64,000 nt of DNA, from the NCBI GenBank assembly GCA_937974195.1, contig CALJIC010000349.1:1-64000 (forward strand). Reading direction: 5' to 3'. Made by a program: the position numbers and the translations under genes. The stretch comes from an uncultured Roseiflexaceae bacterium. GTDB taxonomy: Bacteria > Chloroflexota > Chloroflexia > Chloroflexales > Roseiflexaceae. How positions within the stretch are numbered: the stretch's first letter is position 1; each line of letters begins with the position of its first letter. Below are positions 33,819 through 43,211 of the stretch, piece after piece. Below the pieces are notes generated by a model. The model ran no database searches. It worked only from the letters and a program-made list of their open reading frames with translations, and was not told the origin of the DNA.

Positions 33819-36179
33819 CTAGCCGCGGCCCACCTCGACCGAGTCGATCAGCACTCCCAGCTCGCGCCCGTCCGGTGCGCGGAAGGTCTCGCTGCGCACC
33901 TCGACCAGCAGCTGCCCGGCGGCCCCTTGCGGCAGCGGCAGCGTGTAGGTGCGCCAGCCCGCGCCGACCTGCAGCGGGTGGCACACGTCTCTGACACAGA
34001 CGCTGGCCGCGGCGCCCTGCCCATCGGGGCGGATGGCGGCCAGCCGCAGCCGCAGCAGGGCGGGAGCACCCTCCCCCACAGCTAGGCGCAGCGTGGCGCG
34101 GCCGTCCGTCCAGCGCGCCGTGGCGCCATCGATCAGCTCGCTCGGGTACACCCCGCGCACGTAGCCGAAGTCGAGCCCACCGCCGACATCGACGGCCGCC
34201 GCAGGAGCCGGCTCCAGCGCGCGCCAGGCGTAGTCCGTGACCCGCTGCTGGTCGGCGTAGGAGCCGGCGAAGGCCTCCCGCGCCCGCTCCTCATCGCCGA
34301 GCTCGCGCAGCGCGTCGCCGTACCAGGTGCTCGCCGGGTAGTAGAGCGGCTCGCGCCGCCAGGCCCGCCGGTAGGCCTCGGCGGCGCCGGGAAGATCCCC
34401 CTCGGCACGGCGCGCGTGGCCGAGGCGCAGCCAGGCGTCGGGGACATTGTGCGCGTCCACCGCCCGCTCGTAGGCCGCTCGCGCCCCCGCGTAGTCGCCG
34501 GCGCGCAGCCGCAGATCGCCGACGAGCGTGTGCCAGCCGCGCGCGGTGTTCTGCGCCGCCCAGTCCCACGGGTAGGAGGTCAGCACCGTCCAGAGGAACA
34601 CCGCCCACAGCCCGAGGACGAGGATCGACTCCGGCTTGCGGAAGATCGAGCGGAGATCGCGGGCGTCGGCCTTCAAATGTCCGGCTGCGGCGTGCGGGCT
34701 TCGGACTGCTTCCTTCGAACGGCGTGCCGTGATGATGCTCCGGGCGCGCGACAGAGCGAGGGCGGCGTACGGGATCAGCAGCGGGAACAGGAAGTGGCGG
34801 TAGCGGGCTTCGCCGTGGGTCAGGAGCATGGTCGCCACGGCGTAGCCGATCCAGGCCAGCGCGAGCCAGACCGGCGCGCCGAGCGTCCAGCCAAGAGCGC
34901 CGCGGGCGGGCGCCCGGCGCCGCTCGGCGAACGCGCGCGCCACGAGCCCGGCCGTCGCCGCCAGGGCGATAACGACGTACAGCAGGTCGTCGAACAGGAG
35001 CGCCGCGGCGAACAGCGGCAGATCGACCGTCTGGTAGTAGTTCTCGAGCAGGAAGCGGTCTTGGATGGGCTTGACGCGCGCCAGGAAGACCCAGTTCGGC
35101 CAGAGCTTGCGCAGCACGATCGCCGGGTCCTCGCGCAGCCGCTCCAGCCCGCGGGCGGTCGCGTACGCGGAGCGCTCGGCCGGGTTGCGGATCTGCTCCA
35201 GCTGGCGGTGGATCTCGCTCCGGCTCTCGCGCGGCTCGTTGAAGACCCACAGGTTGTAGGAGAGGCCGGTCTCCACCAGGATCGGCTCGCCGTAGGCCAG
35301 CGCGTTGCGAACGGTCCACGGGGCGATCGTGAGCGTCGCGGCGGCCAGGAACAGCAGCGGCGGCAGCAGGAGCGCCCGCAGCGACGGCCGGCGTTCGGGC
35401 GCCGGCGACTTCTCTTCCCCAGATGTGGGGCCTGCGCCCGCCCGCAGCGCCCGGAGGAGCAGCCACAGCGCGGCGACGGGCAGAAACAGCAGCGTCATCG
35501 AGCGCGTCAGGGTCGCCAGGCCGAAGAGCACGCCGGCCGCCACCGGCAGCGCTTTCCCGAAGCCCTGGACGCTCGGATCGGGCGCGCCGCTGCGGGACGG
35601 CCACGCGAGCAGGCACAGCAGGCCGAGCTGGAACAGAAACGTGAACAGCGTCTCGGCCATGTACAGGCTGCCGAAGGTCGCCAGCGTCCAGAGCAGCGCC
35701 GTGATCAGCGCGGCCAGCAGCGGGGCCGCGCTCGCAGCCTCACCCGGCCGGTGGGCCGCGAGCCGCCGGGCGAGCAGGTAGGCGAGGAAGACGTTCGCCA
35801 CGCTGAGCGCGATGTTCGGCAGGGCCGCCAGGTGCAGGTCGCCGCCCGCGAGCCAGAGCGACCCGGCCAGGAACAGCGGGTAGAGCGGCGCGCGCAGCCA
35901 GTGGTAGGTGTCGTAGAAGACCCAGCCGCGGCCGGCCAGCAGGTCGCGGGCGACGGCGATGTACTCGACCTCGTCGTTCGCCGGCTCGTGGAGCGGCTGG
36001 CTCCAGAGCAGCAGCCGCAGGCCGAGCGCCAGCGCCAGGACCGCGGCGAGGCGCCAGTGGCCCAGGGCCGCGCGAAGCCAGACGCGCGGCATCGCCGCGG
36101 CCTCACCGGCCGCGCGCCGCCTGCCGGCCGCTGGCCGCAGCGCTCCGCTCCGTGCTGTGTGCTGGTCGTCGGTGATCAT
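33819..36179 (-). CDS. GT-C (GT39-like) glycosyltransferase fused to TPR and beta domain, paralogue 3
   Basis: A 786-residue membrane protein. The first extracytoplasmic loop carries the acidic motif NDEVEY expected of PMT/ArnT-type enzymes that use polyprenyl-phosphate sugars. About 11-12 helices run from residues 38 to about 490. TPR-like helices follow (about 560-640). The last 130 residues (from VDVGGGLDFGY) form a predicted beta-sandwich with RWTDGRATLRL, GWRTYTLPLP and RELGVLIDS. The ATG overlaps the upstream stop (ATGA). It is the last of three related genes. Transfer of mannose-like sugars to exported proteins or glycans is inference. Confidence 0.8.
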   Translation of the reverse strand: MITDDQHTARSGALRPAAGRRRAAGEAAAMPRVWLRAALGHWRLAAVLALALGLRLLLWSQPLHEPANDEVEYIAVARDLLAGRGWVFYDTYHWLRAPLYPLFLAGSLWLAGGDLHLAALPNIALSVANVFLAYLLARRLAAHRPGEAASAAPLLAALITALLWTLATFGSLYMAETLFTFLFQLGLLCLLAWPSRSGAPDPSVQGFGKALPVAAGVLFGLATLTRSMTLLFLPVAALWLLLRALRAGAGPTSGEEKSPAPERRPSLRALLLPPLLFLAAATLTIAPWTVRNALAYGEPILVETGLSYNLWVFNEPRESRSEIHRQLEQIRNPAERSAYATARGLERLREDPAIVLRKLWPNWVFLARVKPIQDRFLLENYYQTVDLPLFAAALLFDDLLYVVIALAATAGLVARAFAERRRAPARGALGWTLGAPVWLALAWIGYAVATMLLTHGEARYRHFLFPLLIPYAALALSRARSIITARRSKEAVRSPHAAAGHLKADARDLRSIFRKPESILVLGLWAVFLWTVLTSYPWDWAAQNTARGWHTLVGDLRLRAGDYAGARAAYERAVDAHNVPDAWLRLGHARRAEGDLPGAAEAYRRAWRREPLYYPASTWYGDALRELGDEERAREAFAGSYADQQRVTDYAWRALEPAPAAAVDVGGGLDFGYVRGVYPSELIDGATARWTDGRATLRLAVGEGAPALLRLRLAAIRPDGQGAAASVCVRDVCHPLQVGAGWRTYTLPLPQGAAGQLLVEVRSETFRAPDGRELGVLIDSVEVGRG

Positions 36180-38305
36180 CGAGGCAGCAGCACAATCGAG
36201 TCGACCATCACGCCGAGCTCGCGGTTGTCGGGGCTGGCCCGGTCGAGGGCGCGCGGCCGGAAGGTGTCGCTGCGCAGGGCGACGAGCACCAGCCCGTCGG
36301 CGGTCGCGGCCGCCGGGAGCTCGATCCGGTAGGTCTGCCAGCCGGCCGCCGGGGCCAGCGTCTCAACCACCTGCCCGTCCACGAGCACCGTCACCTGGGG
36401 CTGGGGCGCGCCCGCGGGCCTGCCGCCCGCCAGCCGCAGCTCGAGCAGCGCCATTGTACCAGGCGGGGCCGTGAGCCGCAGCTCGGCCGCTGCGCGCGTC
36501 CAGCGGTAGGCGCCGGACTCGGCGGCGTGGAAGCCGCGCAGATACCCGAGGTCCAGCCCTCCGCCGACATCCAGGCTCTGCGGGGCCGGGCCGAGCGGCG
36601 CGAAGGCGTCCCAGGCCCAGGCCTGCATATCTTCGAGCGTGGCGGTCTCGTAGGCCAGGTCCGCGCGCGCGGCCTCGGTCTCGCCGATTGCGCGCAGCAC
36701 GGCGCCCCGCAGGACGTGCGCGCGCGGGTGGTCGGGCACCGCCTTCACCGCCGCATCGAGCGCCTCCCGCGCCGCCGCGAGGTCGCCGTCGGCCAGCGCC
36801 GCGCGCGCCAGGGCCACACGCGCCAGCGCGCTGGCCGGGTCCAGCCCGATGGCTGCCCGCGCCGCAGCCGCAGCGGCCGGGCTGTCGCCGGCGTCGAGCG
36901 CGCGCTCCGCCCGCCACAGCGCGCTGTGCTTGCTGGCGAGCATCCAGCTCTCGGCCAGATACGGCCGGTGGAGCAGCATCAGCGCGAGGCAGGCCAGCGA
37001 GCTGAGGGCGGCGCCGGCGACGCGCCAGGCGACCGGGCGCCGCGGCGCGCCCCGAGCCACGAGCCGCGCCAGCGCCCAGCCGGCGTAGGGCAGCAGCGCC
37101 GGGTAGAGCGGCAGCCGGTAGCGCAGCTCGACGTGAAAGACCAGCGCCGTGAGCAGCACGTACAGCGCCCACGGCACAAACAGCCAGCGCGCGCCCCGGA
37201 GACTCCCGGGCGCCAGCCACAGCCCGGCCAGCCCGCCGAACAGCGTCAGCAGCCAGACGCCGTCGCCGAGCAGCAGCCGCAGCCAGACCTCGTGCGGCGG
37301 CACCCAGATCGCGCGCCGCTCGCGCATATCGTCGAAGAACTGCAGGGCGAAGAACTTCTGCGCCTCGCCCCAGGCCTTGGCCGCGAAGCGCCCCGGGTCC
37401 GCGGCGATCGCCGCCAGCCCGCGCTCGGTCGCCAGCCGCTGGCGGGTCGCCCGGTCCTCGCCGAGGGCGTAGAGCTGCGCCTTCACCGCCTCGCGGCCGG
37501 CGGGGTCGTTGTCGAGCCACAGGTTCTCGGCCCCGGTCGTGTCCACCACGATCAGCGCGCCGTAGGCGATGTAGTTGCGGGCCGTCCAGGGCGCGACCAC
37601 CAGACCGAATCCGAGCGGCAGCAGGCACAGCGCGAGCAGCCGGCGGCGCAGCTCCTGCCGCTGGTGGAGCGCGGCGGCGAGCCAGAGCACGCTGAGCGGC
37701 AGCAGCGGCAGCGCCACCGAGCGCACGAGCGCCAGGCAGCCGAGCGTGAGCCCGGCCAGCCCGGCCCACGCCGCCCACCCCCGCACCGGCGCCCGCTCGG
37801 CGGCGCCGATCCGCAGCAGCATCCAGAGGAACAGCGTCAGCCCGAACAGGAACAGCGTCTCGGTCAGCAGCTCGGTGGCGTTGGCCGCCAGCGTGTAGCT
37901 GAGCGCCGCCAGAAGCCCCGCGGCGAACGCGGCCCGCCGCTCGCGGAACAGCTGGCGGGCGAGCGCGTAGAGCGGCACCACCGTCAGCGCGCTGATGACC
38001 GCCTGGACGAGCCGCAGCCGCTGGACGAGCGAGTCGAAGAGGTAGATGCAGGCCGCGAGAAAGCCGGTGTAGAGCGGCGGGCGCATCAGACGAAGCTCGA
38101 CATAACGGTGCTCGCGCAGCAGCGTCAGCGCCTGGTCGAGATACTCGCGCTCGTCGCCGCCCAGGGGGTACAGCTCGTGCCAGCGCCAGACCAGCAGGCG
38201 CAGGGTGAGGGCGAGGGCGAACAGGGCGATCGGCGCCAGGTAGCCGGCAACGGCCCGGCTCGGCGCCCGGCCTGCTGCCGCCGGCCATGTACCTTGCTCC
38301 TTCAC
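36176..38305 (-). CDS. GT-C (GT39-like) glycosyltransferase fused to TPR and beta domain, paralogue 2
   Basis: A 709-residue paralogue with the same architecture: GDEREY loop motif near residue 50, about 11 helices, a TPR-like stretch (about residues 450-540) and a C-terminal beta domain with LDVGGGLDLGYLRGF, RWTRAAAELRL and RELGVMVDS. The start is GTG, overlapping the upstream stop codon by 4 nt (GTGA), so translation is coupled. The beta domain resembles a carbohydrate-binding jelly roll; placing it on the outer face with the TPRs is likely if the last helix exits the membrane. Confidence 0.8.
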   Translation of the reverse strand: MKEQGTWPAAAGRAPSRAVAGYLAPIALFALALTLRLLVWRWHELYPLGGDEREYLDQALTLLREHRYVELRLMRPPLYTGFLAACIYLFDSLVQRLRLVQAVISALTVVPLYALARQLFRERRAAFAAGLLAALSYTLAANATELLTETLFLFGLTLFLWMLLRIGAAERAPVRGWAAWAGLAGLTLGCLALVRSVALPLLPLSVLWLAAALHQRQELRRRLLALCLLPLGFGLVVAPWTARNYIAYGALIVVDTTGAENLWLDNDPAGREAVKAQLYALGEDRATRQRLATERGLAAIAADPGRFAAKAWGEAQKFFALQFFDDMRERRAIWVPPHEVWLRLLLGDGVWLLTLFGGLAGLWLAPGSLRGARWLFVPWALYVLLTALVFHVELRYRLPLYPALLPYAGWALARLVARGAPRRPVAWRVAGAALSSLACLALMLLHRPYLAESWMLASKHSALWRAERALDAGDSPAAAAAARAAIGLDPASALARVALARAALADGDLAAAREALDAAVKAVPDHPRAHVLRGAVLRAIGETEAARADLAYETATLEDMQAWAWDAFAPLGPAPQSLDVGGGLDLGYLRGFHAAESGAYRWTRAAAELRLTAPPGTMALLELRLAGGRPAGAPQPQVTVLVDGQVVETLAPAAGWQTYRIELPAAATADGLVLVALRSDTFRPRALDRASPDNRELGVMVDSIVLLPR

Positions 38306-40788
38306 GGCCGCAGCTCCACCCAGTCCAGGCGCACCCCCAGGCGCTGCACCTGGCCGAGCGACTCCTCGCTCTGCTGGCGGAGGTAGCGCTCCGGGCCGGG
38401 GACGAACGTGCGCGCCCGCAGGGTGATGACCACATCCGCTCCCTCAGCGACGGCGGGGATCTGCACGCTGAACGTGCGCGGGCCGCCGGCGTCGGGGGCG
38501 AACTCGCCGACGACGCGGCCGCCGGCGAGCACCTGCACCGGAGGCGGCGGGCCCATGTCGATCGGCCAGCCGCGCCCGTCGGCGTGCAGCAGGAGCTCCT
38601 GTGCGCCGCCCGTGCCCGCGGCCGGGAAGCGCAGCCGCGCGCCGTCGGTGCACCAGCGCCAGGTCGTGCGCTCGACCGGGTCGCCCTCGCCGAGATAGCA
38701 GCCGGCGATATAGCCGAGGTCCAGGTTGCCGCCCAGGTCGATCCGCCGCGTCGGGGCCGGGCGCAGCCACTCCCACGCCCAGTCCACCGGGTTGGCGTCG
38801 TCCACATAGCGCTGGGTGAAGGTCGCCCGCGCCGCCGCCTCATCCCCCAGGCTGCGCAGCGCGTCGCCGCGCAGCACCGCGCCGCGCGCGTCCCTGGCGC
38901 GATCCACCGTCTCAGCCGGCAGCAGCCGCAGCACATCGGCGTAGCGCCCGGCGCGCGCGGCGATCAGCGCCTCTCCAAGCCGCGCCACCTCGGCGCTCAC
39001 CTGCCCCGAGCGCAGCGCCGCCGCAGCCCCGGCGAAGTCATCCTCGCGCAGCGCCGCAGCGAAGCGCCGGTCGCCCTCGGCGCGCGGGCGGGCCGCGATC
39101 GCCAGCCGCGTGATCTCCAGGCTCGACGGGTACGGCCCGAGGTACGAGGCCCAGCGGGCAGGCTCATCCGGCGCGCGCGGCTCGAGGTAGGCGTACGGCG
39201 TCGCCGCCACCAGCCAGAGCAGCCCGGCCAGCGCGCCGGTCGCCCACATCCACCCCGCGCCCGCCGGTCCATGCAGCCGGGCGGGCGGGCGCGACGGCTG
39301 CGCCGCGGAGGCGCGCCTTCGGGCGAGGAGCTGGAGCCCCGCCGCGAGCGCGTAGGCGGCGAAGATCAGCGCGAACGGCATGAGCGGCAGGCGGAAGCGG
39401 TTGATCGCGAACAGCAGCGGCGCCGTCGCCAGGTTGTAGAGCCACCACAGCCCGACCAGCGATGCCAGCGACCAGGAGCCGAGCGCCGCTGGAGACGCCC
39501 GCCGCCCACCGGCGTCTCTCCGGGCGTGCGCCCAGCCGAGCACCGCGAGCGGCAGCACCAGCACGTACAGCGTGTCCTCCAGCACAAACAGCCCGAGCAC
39601 ATACCACACCGGCAGGCGCCCGCTGCTGAAGCCGCTCGTGAAGCGCTCGGCGCCGGTGTAGTTGATCTGGAACAGGTCGATCAGCTCGGCGAGCGACTTC
39701 TGGACGAACGCCGCCGGCCTGGCTGCGATCAGGCAGACGGCCTCGCTCATCATCGCCGCCTGGCGCGCCGCCTGAGTCGGGAGCGGGCCGGGGTGAGGGA
39801 CGCATGGCTCGCTGTAGCCGGCCTCCGATACCGGCTGGCCCAGCAGGCCGAGCACGAAGTTGCGCACCTGCGCGTCCTCGCGGCGCCCCTCGTAGGCCGT
39901 GCGGGCGCCCAGCAGCAGGTTAAAGGCGCCGCTGGTGTCCACCGCCACCAGCCCGCCGTACTGCCGGCTGTTGTAGATCGTCCAGGGGCCGATGGTGACC
40001 GCAGCGGCCACGGCGAACACCAGCGCGCCCTTCCAGCCGGCCCTGATCCTGGCCGGTAGCCCGCCGGTGCGATCGGCCGGCCGCAGCAGCAGCCAGAGGG
40101 CCACAATCGGCACGAACCCGAGCGCCAGGCTGCGGGTGAGCGTCGCGAGCCCGAGCAGCACGCCGGCCGCGGCCAGCGGCCAGAAGCGCCGCAGCGCGCC
40201 GGCTGCTGTGTGCGCGGCTCCGGGGCGCCCGTCGAGCCGGGTCAGCGCCCAGAATGCCGCCAGCAGCAGCGTGATGAACAGGGTCTCCGAGAGCAGCACC
40301 TGTGCGTAGACCGCGAAGGGGAAGAAGATCGCCGTGAGCAGCGCCGCGATGCCGGGGACGGCGTCAAGCGGCCCGGCGGCCGCCGGCTCCTGCTCGCCCG
40401 ACGCGCCCCGCGCGCTGCGGGTGAGCTGGCGGGCGAGCGCGTAGACCAGGGCGACATTCAGCAGGCTCAGCAGGGACTGCGTCACGAAGATCGGCGCGAG
40501 CTGATCGCCGAAGAGCCGGAGGTGCGCCGCGACGAACAGCGGGTAGAGCGGCGCGCGTGTCCAGAGGTAGCCGTGGTACCAGGCGAAGCTGCGCCCCTGC
40601 GCGAGCCACGACGCCGCCGAGAGGTACTCGCCCTCGTCCGAGATCAGGCCGAGGCGCGGGAGGTTCCCCCACAGCAGCGCCCGCAGCAGAGCGCCCACGA
40701 TCAGCGCGACGACCAGAGGATGCAGCAGCGCGGCTGCGCCGGGCCACACCGCGGCCGCGCGGCGGAGATGCTTGCCGGAGATTCTCAA
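38302..40788 (-). CDS. GT-C (GT39-like) glycosyltransferase fused to TPR and beta domain, paralogue 1
   Basis: An 828-residue paralogue and first gene of the trio. The SDEGEY loop motif is near residue 53, with about 11-12 helices to residue 530. TPR-like helices follow (about 590-680), then the beta domain starting near IDLGGNLDLGY, with TWRWCTDGARLRF and a VQRLGVRLDWVEL end. The start is a TTG at 40788; no better in-frame ATG or GTG with a ribosome site was found. An extended -10 on the minus strand (40842-40834) precedes it, inside the end of the histidine kinase gene. Confidence 0.78.
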   Translation of the reverse strand: MRISGKHLRRAAAVWPGAAALLHPLVVALIVGALLRALLWGNLPRLGLISDEGEYLSAASWLAQGRSFAWYHGYLWTRAPLYPLFVAAHLRLFGDQLAPIFVTQSLLSLLNVALVYALARQLTRSARGASGEQEPAAAGPLDAVPGIAALLTAIFFPFAVYAQVLLSETLFITLLLAAFWALTRLDGRPGAAHTAAGALRRFWPLAAAGVLLGLATLTRSLALGFVPIVALWLLLRPADRTGGLPARIRAGWKGALVFAVAAAVTIGPWTIYNSRQYGGLVAVDTSGAFNLLLGARTAYEGRREDAQVRNFVLGLLGQPVSEAGYSEPCVPHPGPLPTQAARQAAMMSEAVCLIAARPAAFVQKSLAELIDLFQINYTGAERFTSGFSSGRLPVWYVLGLFVLEDTLYVLVLPLAVLGWAHARRDAGGRRASPAALGSWSLASLVGLWWLYNLATAPLLFAINRFRLPLMPFALIFAAYALAAGLQLLARRRASAAQPSRPPARLHGPAGAGWMWATGALAGLLWLVAATPYAYLEPRAPDEPARWASYLGPYPSSLEITRLAIAARPRAEGDRRFAAALREDDFAGAAAALRSGQVSAEVARLGEALIAARAGRYADVLRLLPAETVDRARDARGAVLRGDALRSLGDEAAARATFTQRYVDDANPVDWAWEWLRPAPTRRIDLGGNLDLGYIAGCYLGEGDPVERTTWRWCTDGARLRFPAAGTGGAQELLLHADGRGWPIDMGPPPPVQVLAGGRVVGEFAPDAGGPRTFSVQIPAVAEGADVVITLRARTFVPGPERYLRQQSEESLGQVQRLGVRLDWVELRP

Positions 40789-40833
40789 GAACGGCCCGCT
40801 TTCGCGACACCGACAGCCTGTGACATGCCGCGG

Positions 40834-40842
40834 ATTATATCA
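40834..40842 (-). promoter_or_regulatory. Extended -10 for the GT-C operon
   Basis: Read on the minus strand it is TGATATAAT. It overlaps the TGA stop codon of the upstream histidine kinase gene. Confidence 0.55.
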
Positions 40843-42816
40843 CGCCGCGGCCACGTCCTCCGGCGCGCTGGTGGGCAGGAGCACGGTCACCGCCGTCCCG
40901 CGGCCCGGCTCGCTCTCGATCTTCACCGCCCCGCTGTGGGCCTGCACGATCCCCAGCACCGCCGGCAGCCCCATGCCGCGCCCGACGAACTTGGTCGTGT
41001 AGAACGGCTCGAAGATCTTGTCGCGCATCTCCGCATCCATCCCCGGCCCGGTGTCGGCCACCTCGAGCGCGGCGTAGTCGCCCTCCGGCAGGTCCGGCGC
41101 CAGGAACGTCCCCGCCAGCAGCTCGCGGTCCGCGTGGCAGATCGACGTCGTGATGGTGATGGCGCCATCCTTGTCGCCGATCGCCTCGACGGCGTTGGAG
41201 ACCAGGTCGCCGATCAGCTGGTGAAGCTGTGCCGCGTCGCCCTTGATCGGCGGCAGCTCGTAGCAGAGGCGGTAATTGAGAGCCACCCACGTGGGCATCC
41301 GGGACTGCAGCTCGGGGCGCATCTCGTCCAGCAGCACGTTCAGGTTGAGCGCGTCGGTCACCAGCGGGCGCCGGCCGGCGAACACCATCATCTGGCGCGT
41401 CAGCTCGCCGGCGCGGCGCACGGAGTTGACGATCATCTCGATCGACGAGTACGCCGGGTGCGTCGGGGGGAGGTCCAGCAGCGCCAGCTCGGCGTTGCCG
41501 AGAATAATGCCGAGCATGTTGTTGAAGTCGTGCGCGACCCCGCCGGCCAGCACGCTGAGGCTCTCCAACTTCTGGCGGTTGCGCACCTCGGCGTCCAGGA
41601 GCCGCCGCTGCTCCTCGGCGCGGCGCTGCTCGGTCACATCGCGCGTCAGGAGCAGCAGGGTCTCCACGGCCCCGTCGGGAGCGAACTCCGGCAGGATGCG
41701 CGACTCGTACCAGCGCGGCCCGTCGGGCGTCGTCCACTCGGACTCGACCGTCCGCGGCTGGCCGCTGGCGATAACCTCGCGGCACGCCCGCTCGATCAGC
41801 GCGACGTTCTCCTCCGGCAGCCCCAGCTCGCGGTTGGTCTTGCCGATGAACGCGCTCTGCGGCATCCCCAGCGTGCGCTCGACCGCCGGGCTGATGAACA
41901 GGTGGCGCAGCTCGCGGTCGACGCGGTTGATGATGTCCGGGCTGTTCGAGACGATCGCGTTCAGCTCGCGCTCGCGGCGCTGCAGCGCCTCCTCGGCGCG
42001 CGCCCGCTCGGTGACATCGATCCCCACGGCCCAGTGCGCCAGCCCCTGTATCGGGACCCGCTGCGCGACACACGACCAGGCGATCGTCCGCTCGCTCCCG
42101 TCCTTGCAGGTCACGTTCCAGTGGAGGTCCCGGAAGGGGGCGCCTCGCTTCCACTCGCGGAGCATCCGCTCGCGGTAGCTGGCGTCGGGGTAGAGCAGCG
42201 CCAGCGCGTCGGGGTTGCCGACGATCTCATCGGCCCGGTAGCCGGTGACGCGCTCGCACTCGCGGTTCCACAGCACCACCCGCCCCTCGGCGTCGAAGGC
42301 GTCGACCATCACCGGCATGTGCTCGATGAGCGCCTGAAGCTGAGCGCGGCTGGCGTGCAGCGCGCGGTTGGTGTCCTGCAGGCGTCTGAAGGTCGTGTGC
42401 AGCCAGACGCTCAGCTGCCACAGGATCAGCGCCACCAGCGTGACTGACACGCCGACCCCGCCGACCCGCAGCGCCGCCGTGTGCAGCGGCGAGACCGTGA
42501 GCGGCGGAGCGATGAGCTCGGTGACCAGCGCCGCGCCCACGGCCGTCACGCAGCTCCCGGCGATCAGGTGCAGGAGCGCCTTGCCCTCCGGCTGGTCGCT
42601 TCTCGCACGCTGATGCGTCCGCCAGAGCAGCACCCCCACGCCGGCGGACGCCACCGCGCTCGCCAGCGAGACGAAGCCGCCGGCTACGACGTATGTGATC
42701 GCGTTCAGCGCTGCCAGCGCAAGCGTGATCGCGAGCATCCAGCCGATGAAGCGCCGCAGCAGGGCAGGGGGAGGATTGCTCAGGTCTGGCCCCGGTATCT
42801 CAGTCACCATGCCCAT
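40840..42816 (-). CDS. Membrane-bound PAS-domain sensor histidine kinase
   Basis: A 658-residue protein. The start at 42816 has GAGGGAAG upstream. It begins with about five membrane helices (residues 25-165), followed by a coiled linker, two PAS/PAC domains (about 180-290 and 310-415), the phosphoacceptor His429 in GGVAHDFNN and a HATPase domain (N box SNAVEAIGD, G1 DTGPGMD, EPFYTTK, G2 GRGMGL). The kinase is of the NtrB-like class. No response regulator is adjacent, so it is an orphan and its target is unknown. Confidence 0.9.
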   Translation of the reverse strand: MGMVTEIPGPDLSNPPPALLRRFIGWMLAITLALAALNAITYVVAGGFVSLASAVASAGVGVLLWRTHQRARSDQPEGKALLHLIAGSCVTAVGAALVTELIAPPLTVSPLHTAALRVGGVGVSVTLVALILWQLSVWLHTTFRRLQDTNRALHASRAQLQALIEHMPVMVDAFDAEGRVVLWNRECERVTGYRADEIVGNPDALALLYPDASYRERMLREWKRGAPFRDLHWNVTCKDGSERTIAWSCVAQRVPIQGLAHWAVGIDVTERARAEEALQRRERELNAIVSNSPDIINRVDRELRHLFISPAVERTLGMPQSAFIGKTNRELGLPEENVALIERACREVIASGQPRTVESEWTTPDGPRWYESRILPEFAPDGAVETLLLLTRDVTEQRRAEEQRRLLDAEVRNRQKLESLSVLAGGVAHDFNNMLGIILGNAELALLDLPPTHPAYSSIEMIVNSVRRAGELTRQMMVFAGRRPLVTDALNLNVLLDEMRPELQSRMPTWVALNYRLCYELPPIKGDAAQLHQLIGDLVSNAVEAIGDKDGAITITTSICHADRELLAGTFLAPDLPEGDYAALEVADTGPGMDAEMRDKIFEPFYTTKFVGRGMGLPAVLGIVQAHSGAVKIESEPGRGTAVTVLLPTSAPEDVAAA

Positions 42817-42866
42817 CTTCCCTCGCTCCCGCTGGACGTCGAAACCTTCGCTTGGGTACCGGCCGC

Positions 42867-42875
42867 ATTGTAACA
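42867..42875 (-). promoter_or_regulatory. Extended -10 of the histidine kinase gene
   Basis: On the minus strand it reads TGTTACAAT, 51 bp before the chosen ATG. Confidence 0.5.
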
Positions 42876-42998
42876 TCTCTTCAGTACGGGGGCAGTACGA
42901 GATGAGGTTGGGTATGCGGCGCAGCGCCGGCGCGCCAGCCGGCCGGATTTCGCAAGATGAAACGTCCCGCAGGCTGGCACAACCGCGTCGTTCGGGTG

Positions 42999-43129
42999 TA
43001 TAATAGGGGCGTGCGGTGGCCGCGTCCCGGCACCGCCTGGAGAGTATGAAGGAGGCGAAGCCGCTTCATACTTCTCCTCCCGCCGCGGCGGAACATGGGA
43101 GCGCGATCGGCTGCGCCGCCTGTGCTCCC
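42999..43129 (+). ncRNA. Candidate structured transcript (leader or small RNA)
   Basis: A perfect TATAAT at 42999-43004 is followed by about 130 nt without an ORF. Three hairpins are visible: GCGGTG/CACCGC (43013-43036), AGTATGAAG/CTTCATACT (43043-43072) and GGGAGC/GCTCCC (43097-43129). The middle stem is followed by a pyrimidine-rich TCTCCTCC. It precedes two tRNA genes that have their own promoter. No known RNA family is recognised. Confidence 0.35.
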
Positions 43130-43164
43130 GGTGTTACAAGAGCCCAATCGGGGGTGCGAAGAGT

Positions 43165-43193
43165 TTGCATTTTCCGATGAGGCATGGTATAGT
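43165..43193 (+). promoter_or_regulatory. tRNA promoter
   Basis: TTGCAT (43165-43170), a 17-bp spacer and TATAGT (43188-43193) with an extended TGG, 18 bp before the tRNA-Arg 5' end. This is a typical stable-RNA promoter layout. Confidence 0.75.
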
Positions 43194-43211
43194 GTGCGCG
43201 GTGCGAATAAT

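Noticed and set aside
36363..38936. An 857-codon minus-strand frame overlapping the GT-C genes
   Set aside because: It is in another frame of the same strand, crosses two real genes and encodes an Arg/Ala-rich sequence without membrane helices.
42999..43129. SRP RNA or 6S RNA
   Set aside because: The conserved SRP tetraloop region and the 6S open bubble could not be located, so the element is reported only as a candidate structured RNA.
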